From contig NC_044996.1 of NCBI RefSeq assembly GCF_008728515.1, positions 104,991,467 to 105,055,466 on the forward strand: a DNA stretch of 64,000 nucleotides. The letters are read 5' to 3'. A program made the position numbers and the translations under genes. The stretch's first letter is position 1; each line of letters starts with the position of its first letter. The notes beneath the pieces are model-generated. The model did no database searches. It was not told where the DNA came from and was given only the letters and a program-made list of their open reading frames with translations. Below are positions 11,550 to 22,897 of this stretch, one piece after another. This DNA comes from Papio anubis. Lineage: Eukaryota; Chordata; Mammalia; Primates; Cercopithecidae.

Positions 11550-11635
11550 TAAGAAAGTATTTCAAAAAACACAGTGGTACACAGTGTAGATGAAGTTTGG
11601 GTCATCTGGATTTAACAGCAAGAAAGTACTGGTGT

Positions 11636-12270
11636 CTCAGTCTGGGTTGTCCCAGAAGCAGATCTCAAGAGAAAGGCTTGAGAGCAAACAGATTTAGATT
11701 TTAGGAGATTCAGAGAATATGGGTTTGGGAATGGGGATGTGGGACAGGAGAGAGAAGCCAGCAATAAAGGGAGTGTCACCAAGTCAGTTCCCACTGCAGG
11801 CAACTGGCGCTCAGTCCCAAGGGGGACCTCTGAGAGACAGTGTGGAACACAGAGTTCAGTTCTGTCACAGGCTAGGTTCTCAACAGGCAGAAACTGAAAT
11901 GGAGTTTGGCATGCAAGATCGTCATTAGGAACGTCTGTGGAAGGAGGAGGAGGAAGTGGGGTTGGGCAGAGGGAAGGGTTGAATTGCAAAGCTGGCCTGA
12001 TGAAGCCTGGAGCGATTGTGGGGAACGCTGAAGTACGTCTGGCCTGCCAGTGCTGTCTTGGAGTGGGATGAAATGACCAGTCATTGGCTGTGGGTTACCC
12101 CAGGGGGAGGAAGTGCCTCTGGGAGAGGTGCAAACTTCATCTGCACTTAGCAGCTGGATGGAGGCTGTCTGCTCTACTGCGGCAACGAAATCTCTCCTTG
12201 GAGGGGAACCTGGGGGGCTCATCTCTGTGCCCACCACATTAGCCCACCTTGGGGGTTGAGGAAGCTGCGG
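11636..12270 (+). repeat. unassigned interspersed repeat(s), copies 2 and possibly 3
   Basis: CTGGGTTGTCCCAGAAGCAG starts one copy of the family best seen at 60844. GGCAACTGGCGCTCAGTCCC and GGGGGACCTCTGAG follow in the expected order. From about 11860 a second, related-looking stretch continues (CATTAGGAACGTCTGTGGA onward) to 12270. Not assigned to a named family. Confidence 0.35.
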
Positions 12271-14490
12271 TATTTATACACCTGAGAATCATCAGTTGAA
12301 GCTGGCCTTGCTGCTCTGTTGTACACACAAGCAGTAGCGCTCCACGGCTTCACGCAGATAGCAGCAATCGGAAGCCACAGGCGCACACGAAGAGGTCAGG
12401 CCTGAGCCGTGTGGGTGGGGCGCCCCCAAGATGAGAGTAGTTTCAGTGAAGCACTGCTGGTAGGGAGGAAGACAGGTGTGGTTTTGCCTCAGCTGTGTGA
12501 CTTTCACTCCTGTGGCCATGGCTGATTGATCCATGAGAAGACACCTGACCCATACTGGGCCAATCAGAACCCTTCCCTGGGATTTTCAAACTGGGACTAA
12601 TGAAGGTGAGCAAGTTGAACCTTCCCTGGGGGTGGGAGCCACAAGATAGACTCTCTGGAGAGGCTAGGGGTCACATGGAGGAAAGAATGCCATCACTCCA
12701 AACAGAGAAGTTCAGAGAAGAGAGTGTGGGGGCCACAAGAAAAAAGTCTCGGGGGATCCTGGTGGCCCAGCTGCATCTCTTCCTGTCTTCTCTTCCCACA
12801 GCCCAGAGAGATTCCCAGCATCCTGCCAATACAACCCCCCATTGTGCTAAGCAAAGCTGGGCTGAATCTCTGGCTTTTGGAGAGGCGAGTTGGCCAGCAG
12901 AGTTAAGGAATGAGTGGGATGGAAGAAAATATTGCAAGTTCAGATGACTTCTAAAGAACTGACAATGAAGAGGGCAGAGAGAGACAGAGAGAGAGCAGGG
13001 GAGAGAAGGAGAGAATGCAGAAACTAGATGAGAACACAGGGTCAAGGAAGGGTTTTTTATTTTATTTTATTTTTTTAAGATGTGGAAAACTTAAACATGT
13101 TTATGTGCTGAGGGTAAAGAGCCAGTAAAAGCAGCATAAATCATAACAACAGAATGCACTAAAACGAGGCCGACAGACAAAGCTATAAAAGCTTTAAAGA
13201 TAAAGAAAATATGCCCTCAATAAAAATGAGGAGAAAAAGCAGAAGGGACATAACCCTGGCAGTGGAAGGCAGGCGTTGATTGTGGCCTGAGCACCCATAG
13301 TGAACACACATGGTCCCGGCAACCGCTTACTCTGGAGACAGAGGACAGTTCAAAGTCCTTAGCCTCTTGCTTCTTTCATCTCCTACAGGCTCATCCAGGG
13401 CACTCGAAAGGGGCCCTTTAGAAGCAGTTATCCGGTGATGAGGAGGTGACATGTTCATTCAATCCTGTACACATAGCCTGGGGTGCTGACTCAAGACCAC
13501 AGTTGAGAAGATGCTGCTGGAGAATCTGAGATGGAAGATGTGGGAGAGAAAGGATCTGACTGCTGGGCTGAGGTCCCTACATCACGGAGGAGGTGGTGTC
13601 CAGAGCACAGGAGATTAACCGCAGATCAGAGGCTTGCCATGAGACAAGAGGGAAGGGAGAAAGCTTGTGTGTTGGTGGGGTGGAGGACAGGAAAGGGACT
13701 CCATTTGTAGAGTCAAAAGCAAGGGCATCTGGAGAGTTATCAGGAATGGGTTAGATGTATTATTTAGGAGGGATTTTGACTTCAGGTAACCAAACACCCA
13801 ACTAACAGTGGCTTAAATCTCTACTGCTTAGTTAGCAAGAAGTCTGGAGGTAGACAGTTCCAGGGCTTGTCCACAGTTCATTGGTTGCATTGAGGCCTCA
13901 GCTCTGTCAGCCACTCTGCTGTGCCGTCCTTAGCTATTTCTCCCTATGCTTGTCACCTCGTGGTGTCAAGATGGCTGCTGCAGCTCCAGGCATCAAGTGC
14001 CTGTTTAGGATAGGAAGTCACGGACAGTTAGGTGGTGAGAAAACTTCTCCTCACTGCTTTTTATTTTTCCTTTTTATTATAAAGGAAGAAAAATTATCTT
14101 CAGGAGACTCCCAGGAGACTTCCCCTTATTAGCCAGAACTGGGTCACAATCCCATCACAGAGAGTATTACCTGAAGTTAAAAGATTTTTGCCTAATACCC
14201 AAACAAAATTGGGTTCTGTTAGCTGAAAAGAGGTGGAGGTATATCTTAAGCAGACAGCCCTAGGGTCTGCTGCAATGAGGTAGGGAGCTTGAGCAGAGGG
14301 AAATAGTTTTCAAATAGTCATGGAAGAGAAAGGAGAGAAAGAGATCATTGCCCAACGATGGTAAGGTCCAGCTCGGGGGTAGGGGGTGAGGACCCACTTA
14401 AGGGGGGCAGCACAGCCCTGGAAAAAGTCAGCAATGCCGATCTCTATCAGATGCCCCCCAAACCCTGCAATATTGAACGATCAAATTGCA
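12271..14490. other. no gene recognised; diffuse old repeats
   Basis: About 2.2 kb without Alu. Strings such as ACCCATACTGGGCCAATCAG (about 12549) and GTCAAGATGGCTGCTGCAGC (about 13967) recall old dispersed repeats, but I cannot name them. A T-rich (TTTTA)n stretch lies at 13052-13078 and a GAGA-rich stretch at 12970-13012. No exon is supported. Confidence 0.4.
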
Positions 14491-14499
14491 AATAGAGTC

Positions 14500-15320
14500 T
14501 CATCATGTATGACCAACACTCAGGGTCCAGTTACAGGAAAAAGAAATCACTCCAGTTATTTTAAGCAGAAAGGGATTTAATTCTGGTGATCATGTTTTAG
14601 TGCGTTCAGGCTGCTATAACAAAACACCATAAACAAGATACCTTATGAACAATGGAAATTGATTTCTCACACTTCCCGAGGCTGGGAAGTCCAAGATCAG
14701 GGCTCCAGCAGAATCAGTGTCTGGTGAGGGCCCACATCCTGGTTCATAGATGGTGTCTTCTCACTTTGTCCTCACATGGCAGAAAGGGCAAGGTAGCCCT
14801 CTGGGGTCCCTTTTAGAGGGGCACAAATCCCATTCATGAGGGTTTCACCCTCATGACCTAGTTACCTCTCAAAGGCCCTACCTCCTAATACAATCATCTT
14901 GGGGGCTAGGATTTCAACATCAGAATTTTGGGGGACAAAAACATGCAGTCTATTGCAACTAAGTATTTGCAAAATTGGTGTATAGAAGGGAAGATGAGGC
15001 TTTGGGCTGGACCCCCAAGAATGACTATCAGAGCGACAGCACAGACTACTTGCCTGCTAGGGGAGCGACTCTACCTCTACCTCAATCAGGAAGGTGGGAA
15101 TTAGAAGGCTCTATGGGGACTGGTGACTTCAAGAGCACTCTGCTTTAGCGGGGACCCAGGGATCAGGAAGACACTCATGCTGTTGCTGCAACTGCCAGTT
15201 GACGCTCATTAGGCTAGTGTTGGACACTGGAAGATTACTGCAGAAACTCACTGGCCCTACAATCATGCTTGTCAATGGGACATGGCCTCCGCCTTGCCCC
15301 ACCTTCCAAATCATGTGAAA
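14500..15320 (+). repeat. unassigned old repeat, split by MLT1 LTR
   Basis: TTTTAAGCAGAAAGGGATTT at about 14559 recurs as TTTTAAGCAGAAGGGGATTT at about 52460, with about 40 further alignable bases upstream. Both copies are followed closely by an MLT1-type LTR. Borders are uncertain. Confidence 0.35.
14593..14957 (-). mobile_element. MLT1A-like MaLR solo LTR
   Basis: Reverse orientation LTR, TGTTTTAGTGCGTTCAGG to CTATTGCA. Characteristic strings are GGCTGCTATAACAAAA, AGTGTCTGGTGAGGGCCC and CCTCATGACCTAGTTACC. No clear 5-bp duplication is visible. Confidence 0.8.
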
Positions 15321-15605
15321 GAGCATCTAGTTGGGTAGACTTGAATTCACAACCAGAACCCTAGCTCCAAGAGAGTCTTGGAGTAAGTGCAGATTTTAGC
15401 TCTCCAGGCTCTGCAGTAGAGGAAGGTGTAGAGAAAGAGGGGTGGGGGATGGATGTCAAGAGAGCAAACCCACCACATCTGCTACAACTCTACTAACTTT
15501 TCCTGATCCTGAGGCTGCTCTGAAGAGCTCTTTCATACTTCAGATCACATAAAGCTTTGATGAATGTTTCTTTTCCTTTTTTTTCCTCCCCCTTTCCCCA
15601 CCTCC
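15321..15605. other. no gene recognised
   Basis: Short unique-looking interval ending in a pyrimidine-rich run next to the Alu tail. Nothing recognisable in it. Confidence 0.4.
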
Positions 15606-15899
15606 ACCTTTTTTTGAGACAGGGTCTTGCTCTGTCACCCTGGCGGGGGTGCAGTGGTTCGATCTCAGCTCACTGCAGCCTCTGCCTCCCAGGCTCAAGC
15701 AATCCTCCCACCTTAGCCTCCTGAGTAGTTGGGACCACAGGCGTGCACTGCCACACCTGGCTACTTTTTTTGTATTTTTAATAGAGACAGGGTTTCATCA
15801 TGTTGCCCAGGCTGGTTTCAAATTCCTGGGCTCAAGCAATCCACCTGCTCAGCCTCCCAAAGTGTTGAGATTATAGGTATGAGTCACCATGTCCAGCCC
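15606..15899 (-). repeat. Alu SINE
   Basis: Antisense Alu from TTTTTTTGAGACAGGG to CATGTCCAGCCC. It sits against an L1M fragment. Confidence 0.93.
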
Positions 15900-16210
15900 C
15901 TTTTTATTTTTAACTGTGCTGAAAAAAACCCACATAACATAGTATTTACTACCTTAACCATTGTTAAGTGTATAATTTAGTAGTGTTAAGTGTATTTACA
16001 TTGTCATGGAATGGGATCTCCAAAACTTTTTCATCTTGCAAATCTGAAACTCTGTATCCCTTAAACACCAACTCCCCACTCCTCCAACCAACTCCTGACA
16101 AACAACATTCTACATTTTGTTTCTATGAATTTGACTACTCTACATATCTTATATAAGTGGAATCATGCAGTGTTTGTCTTTTTGGTGACTAGTTTCTCTT
16201 TGGTGAATGA
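15900..16210 (-). repeat. L1M 3' fragment
   Basis: Antisense L1M 3' end: TTAAGTGTATAATTTAGTAG, CCACTCCTCCAACCAACTCC and ATATAAGTGGAATCATGCAG match mammalian L1M ORF2/3' sequence. Too eroded to encode anything. Confidence 0.75.
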
Positions 16211-16590
16211 TTCTTTAAAAAGAATCAGGCTAGTGTTACAGCTCTTTTAGGATTTGTCTAGCAGGTTTTTCCGTTTTTACTGGAAAGCCCCCACCTCCCC
16301 ACAAATCGGGCTATCAAAATTTGCAATAAACAGATAGGACCCAGCTTATATTACAAATCTTTGCTGTGATGAGCTGAAACAGGCATATTCTACAATGTCA
16401 GTAACATAGCTACAACGCAGCAGCCCAAAGGCACCCCTTTAAGCAGATTATGTAATAATGTACATATTTTTCATAACCAAGAATGAGCATGAAGCTCTCA
16501 AAATGAGTGGTTCGGGAAGCCCTTGCTATAGCTGGGAGAATGCTACAGTCTCAGTGAATAGCATTTCTAGCATGGGGTCAGCATACATTG
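16211..16590. other. no gene recognised
   Basis: About 380 bases of AT-leaning unique-looking sequence between the L1M fragment and the MLT1-like LTR. Confidence 0.4.
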
Positions 16591-16741
16591 TGTGGTAGGT
16601 GGAATTCTGAGATGGTCCCCAGATTCCCACCCCCAGAAGCACACGCTCTAGAGATTCCCCTCTGCTTGGGTATGGGTGGGACTCATGGCTATGATGGCAC
16701 ATCACTCCTGTGATTAGGTTATGCCCTAATACCAGGTTGAC

Positions 16742-17031
16742 TTTTTTTGTTTTTGGGACAGAGTCTCTTTCTGTCACCCAGGCTGGAGTGCAGTGGTACA
16801 ATCTCGGGTCACTGCAATCCCCATTTCCTGGGTTCAAGATATTCTCCTGCCTCAGCCTCCCGAGTAGCTGGAATTACAGGCACATGCCGCCATAACCGGG
16901 TAATTTTTTATTAGTAGTAGAGATGGGGGTTTTACCATGTTGGCCACGTTGGTCTCGAGCTCCTGACATCAGGTGATCCTCCCGCCTCGGCCTCCCAAAG
17001 TGATTACAGGTGTCAGCCACTGCACCTGGAC
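16742..17031 (-). repeat. Alu SINE
   Basis: Antisense Alu with a short tail (TTTTTTTGTTTTTGG). It faces the next Alu head to head with a gap of about 24 bases. Confidence 0.93.
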
Positions 17032-17055
17032 AAGTTGAATTTAAGAAAGGGAGAT

Positions 17056-17340
17056 TATGGCCAGGCTCCGTCGTGCACACCTGTACTCCCAGCACTTTAG
17101 GAATCTGAGGTGGGCAAATTGCTTGAGCCCAAGAGTTCCAGACCAGCCTGGATAATGTGGCAAAAGCCTGTCTCTACAAAAAATACAAAAATTAGCTGGG
17201 CCTTGTGGTGCGCACCTGTAGTCCCAGCTACTTGGGGGTCTGAAGTGGGAGGATCGCTTGAGCCTGGGAGGCAGAGGCTGCAGTGAACTCTGATCATGCC
17301 ACCGCACTCCAGCCTGGGCAACAGTGAGACCCCGTCAAGA
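17056..17340 (+). repeat. Alu SINE, old
   Basis: Sense Alu from GGCCAGGCTCCGTCG. Its 3' end passes into the purine microsatellite. Confidence 0.93.
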
Positions 17341-17452
17341 AAAAGAAGGAAGGAAGGAAGGAAGGAAGGAAGGAAGGAAGGAAGGAAGGAAAAGAAAAGA
17401 GAAGAGAAGAGAAAAAAGAAAAGAAAAGAAAAGAAAAGAAAAGAAAAGAAAA
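17341..17452. repeat. compound (GGAA)n/(GAAAA)n microsatellite
   Basis: About twelve GGAA units are followed by GAGAA and then GAAAA units, an Alu-tail-derived purine tract. GGAA runs are potential ETS-factor targets in general, but nothing here shows use. Confidence 0.93.
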
Positions 17453-17699
17453 GGTTGGTTACCCTGGGTGGTGCTGACTTAATCAGGCGAATCCTTAAAA
17501 GAGGTTGGGCTCTTCCTAAAGCAAGGGATTCAACAGTTGAGAGATATTTGATCTCAAGAAGATTCTGTTAATGGCTTTGAAGGTGCTGGACCTACCTGAA
17601 AGAGGCCTCGAGAAGCTGAGAGTGACCCCCAACTGACTGCCAGAAAGAAAATGGGCACTACAATCCTACAACTGCAAGAAACTGAATTCTGCCAAACCT

Positions 17700-17996
17700 T
17701 TTTTTTTTTTTTTTTTGAAATGGAATCTCACTCTTTCGCCCAGGCTGGCGTGCGGTGGTACAATCAGCTCACTGTAGCCTCCACTTCCCTGATTCAAGTG
17801 ATTCTCCTGCCTCAGCCTCCCGAGTAGCTGGGACTACAGGTACGCGCCACCACACCCAGCTAATTTTTGTATTTTTAGTAGACATGGGGTTTCACCACAT
17901 TGGCCAGGCTGGTCTCGAACTCCTGACCTCAAGTGATCCACCCACCTTGGCCTCCCAAAGTGCTGGGATTAGAGGTGTGAGCCACTGTGCCCGGCC
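17700..17996 (-). repeat. Alu SINE
   Basis: Full-length antisense Alu with a T17 tail and GTGCCCGGCC head. Confidence 0.94.
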
Positions 17997-18078
17997 TATT
18001 TTATCTAATATTGATAATATTAGAACATATTTCTAATATTAGATATTTCTAACATTAGGTAATATTAGAACATAATTC

Positions 18079-19245
18079 TTTTTTTAGGAAAATATTTTAC
18101 TATTTATTAATTTATTTAGTTTTGTTTCAGTAGTTTTTGGGGGTACAGGTGGTTTTTGTTTACATGGATAATTTCTTTAGTGGTGATTTCTGAGATTTTG
18201 GTGCAACCATCACCCGAGCAGTGTACACTGTAACTAGTATGTAGTCTTTTATCCCCACCCCCGTCCCATCCTTCCCCCTGAGTCCCCAAAGTCCATTATA
18301 TCATCCTATGCCTTTGCATCCTCGTAGCTTAGCTCCCACTTATAAGTGAGAACATATGATATTTGGTTTTCCATTTTTGTGTTACTTCACTTAGAATGGC
18401 CTCCAGCTGCATCCAACTTGCTGCAAAAGCCATTATTTTGTTCCTTTTTATGGCTGAGTAGTATTCCATGGTGTATATAGACCACATTTTCTTATCCACT
18501 TGTTGGTTGATGGGCATTTAGGCTGGTTCCATATTTTTGCAATTGCGAACTGTGCTGCCATAAACATGAGTGTGCATGTGTCTTTTTCACATAATGATTT
18601 CTTTTCCTTTGGGTAGATACCCAGCACTGGTATAGGTGGATCAAATAGTAGTTCTGCTTTTAGTTCTTTAAGAAATCTCCAGCCAGGCGCAGTGTCTCAT
18701 GCCTGTAATCCCAGCACTTGGGAGGCCGAAGCCATTGGATCACGAGGTCAGGAGATTGAGACCATCCTGGCTAACACGGTGAAACCCCATCTCTACCAAA
18801 AATACAAAAAATTAGCCAGGCATGGTGGTGGGCACCTGTAGTCCCAGCTACTTGGGAGGCTGAGGCAGGAGAATGGCCTGAACCTGGGAGGTGGAGTTTG
18901 CAGTGAGCCAAGATCACGTCATTGCACTCCAGCCTGGGCGACAGAACGAGACTCCTTCTCAAAAAAAAATAATAATTAAAAAAAAGAAATCTCCACACTG
19001 TTTTCCATAGTGGTTGTACTAGGTTACATTCCCACCAGCAGTGTAGAAGTGTTCCCTTTCCATCACAACCACATCAACATCTATTTTTTTTTTTTTTTGA
19101 TTTTTAAAAATTATGGCCATTCTAGCAGGAGTAAGGTGATATCTCATTGTGGTTTTAATTTGCATTTCCCTGATAATTAGTGATGTTGTGAATTTTTTCA
19201 TATGTTTGTTGGCTGTTTGTATATCTTCTTTTGAGAGCTGTCTAT
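18079..19245 (-). mobile_element. 5'-truncated L1 insertion (ORF2 3' end), with Alu inside
   Basis: Antisense L1 of about 860 bases once the inserted Alu is removed. It shows the classical 3' end plus the ORF2 C-terminal part on the minus strand: a frame at 18329-18517 reads WSIYTMEYYSAIKRNK. An upstream piece at about 19019-19201 reads MKKFTTSLIIREMQIKTT, the out-of-register L1 reading common near that site. The flanking direct repeat TTAGAACATAATTC at 18065-18078 and 19246-19259 is a 14-bp target-site duplication, so this is one complete retrotransposition event, dead on arrival through 5' truncation. Subfamily is probably primate-age L1 (PA/PB/MA), not resolved. Confidence 0.9.
18681..18984 (+). 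repeat. Alu SINE inside the L1
   Basis: Sense Alu with perfect 11-bp duplication AAGAAATCTCC at 18670-18680 and 18984-18994. It therefore postdates the L1. Confidence 0.95.
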
Positions 19246-19276
19246 TTAGAACATAATTCCTAATCCACTAATTCAT

Positions 19277-19566
19277 TCTTTTTTTTTTTTTTTTGAGATG
19301 GAGTCTTGCTCTGTTGCCCAGGCTAGAGTGCAGTGGCTCACTGCAACCTCTGCCTCCCAGGTTCAAACAATTCTCCCACCTTAGCCTCCTGAGTAACTGG
19401 GACTACAGGCGTGTGCCACCATGTCAGGCTAATTTTTTGTATTTTTAGTAGTGACAGGGTTTCACCATGTTGGCCAGGCTGGTCTTGAACTCCTGATTTC
19501 AAGTGATCCACCTGTCTCGGCTTCCCAAAATGCTGGGATTACAGGCATGAGCCACCGCACCTGGCT
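19277..19566 (-). repeat. Alu SINE
   Basis: Antisense Alu with T18 tail. The first arm lacks the GATCTCGG segment (GCAGTGGCTCACTGC). Confidence 0.93.
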
Positions 19567-19940
19567 TGAATTACTTTTTATATATTAAAAAACCTAGGTG
19601 ACCACCACTCAATTCAAGATATGGAACGTTTCTAACACCCCCTAGAAAGTTCTCTCATGCTCCTTTCCAGTCAATACCCATCCCCCTTTTGCCACCCAGA
19701 GGTAACCACTATTGTGACTTTTACTATCATGGATTAAATGTTGTCTCTTTTTAAGCTTCATATAAATAGAAGTGGATAGTATTGACTCTCATATGCCTGG
19801 CTTCCTTCTTTCAGTAGAATGTATGTGTGATTCGTTCATGTGGCTGCCTCTATCCACACTTTATTCTGTTATATCCCATCGTATGAATATCCATTCTGTT
19901 GATGGACATTTGGGTGGTTTGAAGCCTGTGCTGTTAACCA
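19567..19940 (-). repeat. L1M 3' fragment
   Basis: Antisense L1M pieces: CAAGATATGGAACGTTTC, CCCCTAGAAAGTTCTCTC, GTATGAATATCCATTCTG and TTGATGGACATTTGGGTGG. Heavily diverged. Confidence 0.65.
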
Positions 19941-21167
19941 CTGAGCTATGTATGAAATAAGTATAATATTAACCTCTCGCTGACTGGCTTTGCTTGGACT
20001 TCACTTTCCCAAGGCCGGTAGAATTGCTGGAGTGGATTCGGCATCCAGGAGCAGGCAAGGGCATCTGAGGCCTCTCAGGGATCAGGGCCCTGGCCGAGGC
20101 TGGCGAGAGCAAGAGACGAAACACCCTAAGGACAGCCCAGCTGTATCCCAATCCTGGCTCACCGTTCAGGGCAGCGTCAATGTTTCCCCGAAGTGAATTG
20201 TTTTAAAATCTCCATAGTGACCCAACCCCCTTCCCCGTCCTCCAGCAGTTCCCGGGCAGTCCCTGAACTCCCACTGATGCAGTATTCAGGGTTAGGAGGG
20301 GTTGTCTGGCCTCAAAAGCCATTTGTAAAGCTAACAAACAAATCACAAGGCGAATTGAGGCCAGTCAGTTTCTGGGTGAACCCGGCAACAGTTCCACTGT
20401 GGGCATAAGGGTGGGATTGCTGATGCGCGGGCCTGTGGGGTCACCCACACAAAGCCTGGCGAAGTTTTATGGGCCCTTGGTGGACTTGCACGCCTGCTAC
20501 AGTGAACATACCCAACAAAGGGCCCCTTTAAAGAAGAGAAGTTTTATGGCCTTCACAGCAAGCTGGGGCTTGTTCTCCAGCTTCAGGGAGGAGGCAAGGG
20601 AGAGGGTGATTTACAGCCGCTGGGGAACCTCCCTCCTATGAACTTCTCTGGGTTAAACCTGCATCTGGTGGTCTCCAGGAGCCCGCAGGCTGGGCTACAA
20701 TGAGCAGCTGGGGGTGACAGCTTACAGCCGCAAAGCTGATTGAACGCCTGGAAAACAGGACTGATGGGCAGTCTTTAAAAGAACGGGGATTATTCAGCCT
20801 GGAGACGTAAACACGAACACCCATACTCAAATATATAAAAATATATAAGGGGGTCTTTCCCTGAAGTTGGTGGCCAGCTATTCTCCAGCTCTAGGAAAAA
20901 AAGAGAGAAAAAAAATCATCAAGTGAGGAAGTGGTTTTAAATTCCAGCAGGAGGGATTAAGGATGGAAAACAACAAAAAAAAGCAAAGGTCCGACAGTGA
21001 GAATTGGACATTAGACTGGATTCCCACAGAGGCTGCTGGAATCTTCTCTGCAGAGATGTGCAAACAGACTGGACTCTCCACTGTCTGGATGTCTGGAGGC
21101 TGGAAGTGCCCAAAGGTCAAGAAAACACAGGATGGCTTCTCAGGTCGCTTTATTACTGCACTGTTGT
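19941..21167. other. no gene recognised; unique-looking sequence
   Basis: About 1.2 kb of mixed composition with only short overlapping frames. A TATATAAAAATATATAAGG string lies at about 20831-20851 with no other promoter context. Confidence 0.4.
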
Positions 21168-21335
21168 CTCAGTGTGGCCTCCCCCAGAAGCTGACCCTGA
21201 GATGAGGGTGTGGGTACAAGTGGTTCACTTGGGAAAAGATCCCAAGAAGCACAGTGGCTGCCTGGGGACGTGTGACAGGGCAGGGAGGGATGCCAACAAA
21301 GGGTGACCTAAACAGCGAGTTACTTCTTTCTTTTT
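21168..21335 (+). repeat. unassigned interspersed repeat, copy 4 (5' part)
   Basis: GTGGCCTCCCCCAGAAGCTG, ACCCTGAGATGAGGGTGTGG and GATCCCAAGAAGCACAGTGG follow the 60844 copy closely. It is then cut by the microsatellite. Confidence 0.45.
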
Positions 21336-21452
<117 letters not shown>

Positions 21453-21453
21453 T

Positions 21454-21526
21454 TGTGAGACAGGGTCTCACTCTGTCGCCCAGGCTGGAGTGCAGTGGCA
21501 CGATCTCGGCTCACTGCAGCCTCTTG
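21454..21526 (-). repeat. 5'-truncated Alu fragment
   Basis: Only the tail-proximal 70 bases of an antisense Alu (GAGACAGGGTCTCACTC to CACTGCAGCCTCT). Confidence 0.9.
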
Positions 21527-21627
21527 GTTTGTACACCAAACCAAGATAGTAAATCATCAACAATATCATACCCTGGAAGGATAGCAGAGATTAGGGCCAT
21601 ACTCAATGACATAAAGAATGCAGAGTT

Positions 21628-21922
21628 TGGCCGGGCGCAGTGGCTCACGCCTGTAGTCCCAGCACTTTGGGTGACCGAGGTGGGCGGATAACGAGGTCAG
21701 GAGATCAAGACCATCCTGGCTAACATGGTGAAACCCCGTCTCTACTAAAAGTACAAAAAAATTAGCCAGGCGTGGTGGTGTGCACCTGTAATCCCACCTA
21801 CTCGGGAGACTGAGGCAGGATAATCGCTTGAACCCGGGAGGCGGAGATTGCAATGAGTCAAGATCATACCACTGCACTCCAGCCTGGGGGACAGAGTGAG
21901 ACTCTGTCTCAAAAAAAAAAGA
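21628..21922 (+). repeat. Alu SINE inside ERV-L
   Basis: Sense Alu. The direct repeat AGAATGCAGAGTTTG / AGAATGCAGGGTTTG flanks it (around 21614 and 21923). Confidence 0.95.
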
Positions 21923-22089
21923 GAATGCAGGGTTTGTGGTCTCCAACATATCCTCATTTAATTCACCAGCTGGCCCCTAAAACAACTGGATGGATCAAGG
22001 TAGATGTGAGTGAACCACTTACTCAAGAAGTAATCCCAATTGCAACTGCTTTGCCTGACATGGTATCTTTGTTCCAGCATATCATTATA

Positions 22090-22160
22090 TGTCTATGGTA
22101 TGTGTCCACGGTATGTGTCCATGGATGGTATATGTCCGTGGTATTTGGTATGTGTCCATG
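22090..22160. repeat. short tandem expansion within ERV-L RT
   Basis: Units of about 14-20 bases with core GGTATGTGTCC(A/G)(C/T)GG occur four to five times immediately before the DLANA motif. This disrupts the RT frame by local slippage. Confidence 0.75.
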
Positions 22161-22613
22161 GATCTGGCAAATGCATTGTTTTCTATCTGTAATGGCCTTC
22201 GTTCATGTGGGATGGACAGCGGTAGACATGGATGGTCTTGCTCTGGAGCTATGTTATCTTTGTCAACCTCTCTTATAGTATAATCCGAAGGGCTCAGGAC
22301 TATCTAAGCATTCTGCAAAACACCACATGGATGCACTATGTTGATGGCATCACATTAATCAAACTAGATGAGCAAGAAGTGGAAACTATTTTGAAGTCTT
22401 GATAAAACACATGAGCTCCAGAGAGTGGGAGATAGATCCTATGAAAATTAGCGACCTATCAGATCAGTGAAGGTTTGGGGGACCCAGTGGACTAGGGCAT
22501 GCTGGGCTCTCCCCTGCAAAGTAAAGGACAACAACTTACTGCGTTTCACACATCCCACCACCAAGAAAGGAGCACCATGTTTGGTAAGCCTCCTCAGAGT
22601 CTTAAGGCAGCAT

Positions 22614-22897
22614 TTTTTTTCTAATTTTATTTTTATTGAGACAGGGTCTTGCTCTGTCGCCCAGGCTGGCATGCAATGGTGTGATCATGGCTCACTGCAG
22701 CCTTGACCTCCTGGGTTCAAGCAATCCTCCCACTTCAGCCTTCTGGGCAGCTGGGACCACAGGTGCATGCTACCACACTTGGCTAATTTTTTGATTTTTT
22801 GTAGAGACGAGGTTTCACTTTCTTGCCTAGGCTGGATCCTTCCACCTCAGCCTCCCAAAGTGCTGGGATTGGAGGTGTGAGCCACTGCACTCAGCCT
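22614..22897 (-). repeat. Alu SINE inside ERV-L
   Basis: Antisense Alu with the duplication AGGCAGCAT at 22605-22613 and 22898-22906. Its second arm lacks about 20 bases. Confidence 0.94.

Larger units (their letters stand above)
16591..17699 (+). repeat. MLT1-like MaLR LTR split by two Alus
   Basis: Left piece 16591-16741 (TGTGGTAGGTGGAATTCT; GTGATTAGGTTATGCCCTAA) and right piece 17453-17699 (GACTGCCAGAAAGAAAATGG; CTGAATTCTGCCAA) are in LTR order. The gap holds two inverted Alus and a purine microsatellite. Confidence 0.5.

Noticed and set aside
17341..17452. Regularly spaced repeats that could be mistaken for a CRISPR-type array
   Set aside because: Four- and five-base microsatellite units with no spacers, in a primate genome.
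20831..20851. TATA-like AT run as promoter
   Set aside because: No initiator, CpG cluster or downstream exon. AT runs of this kind are common.
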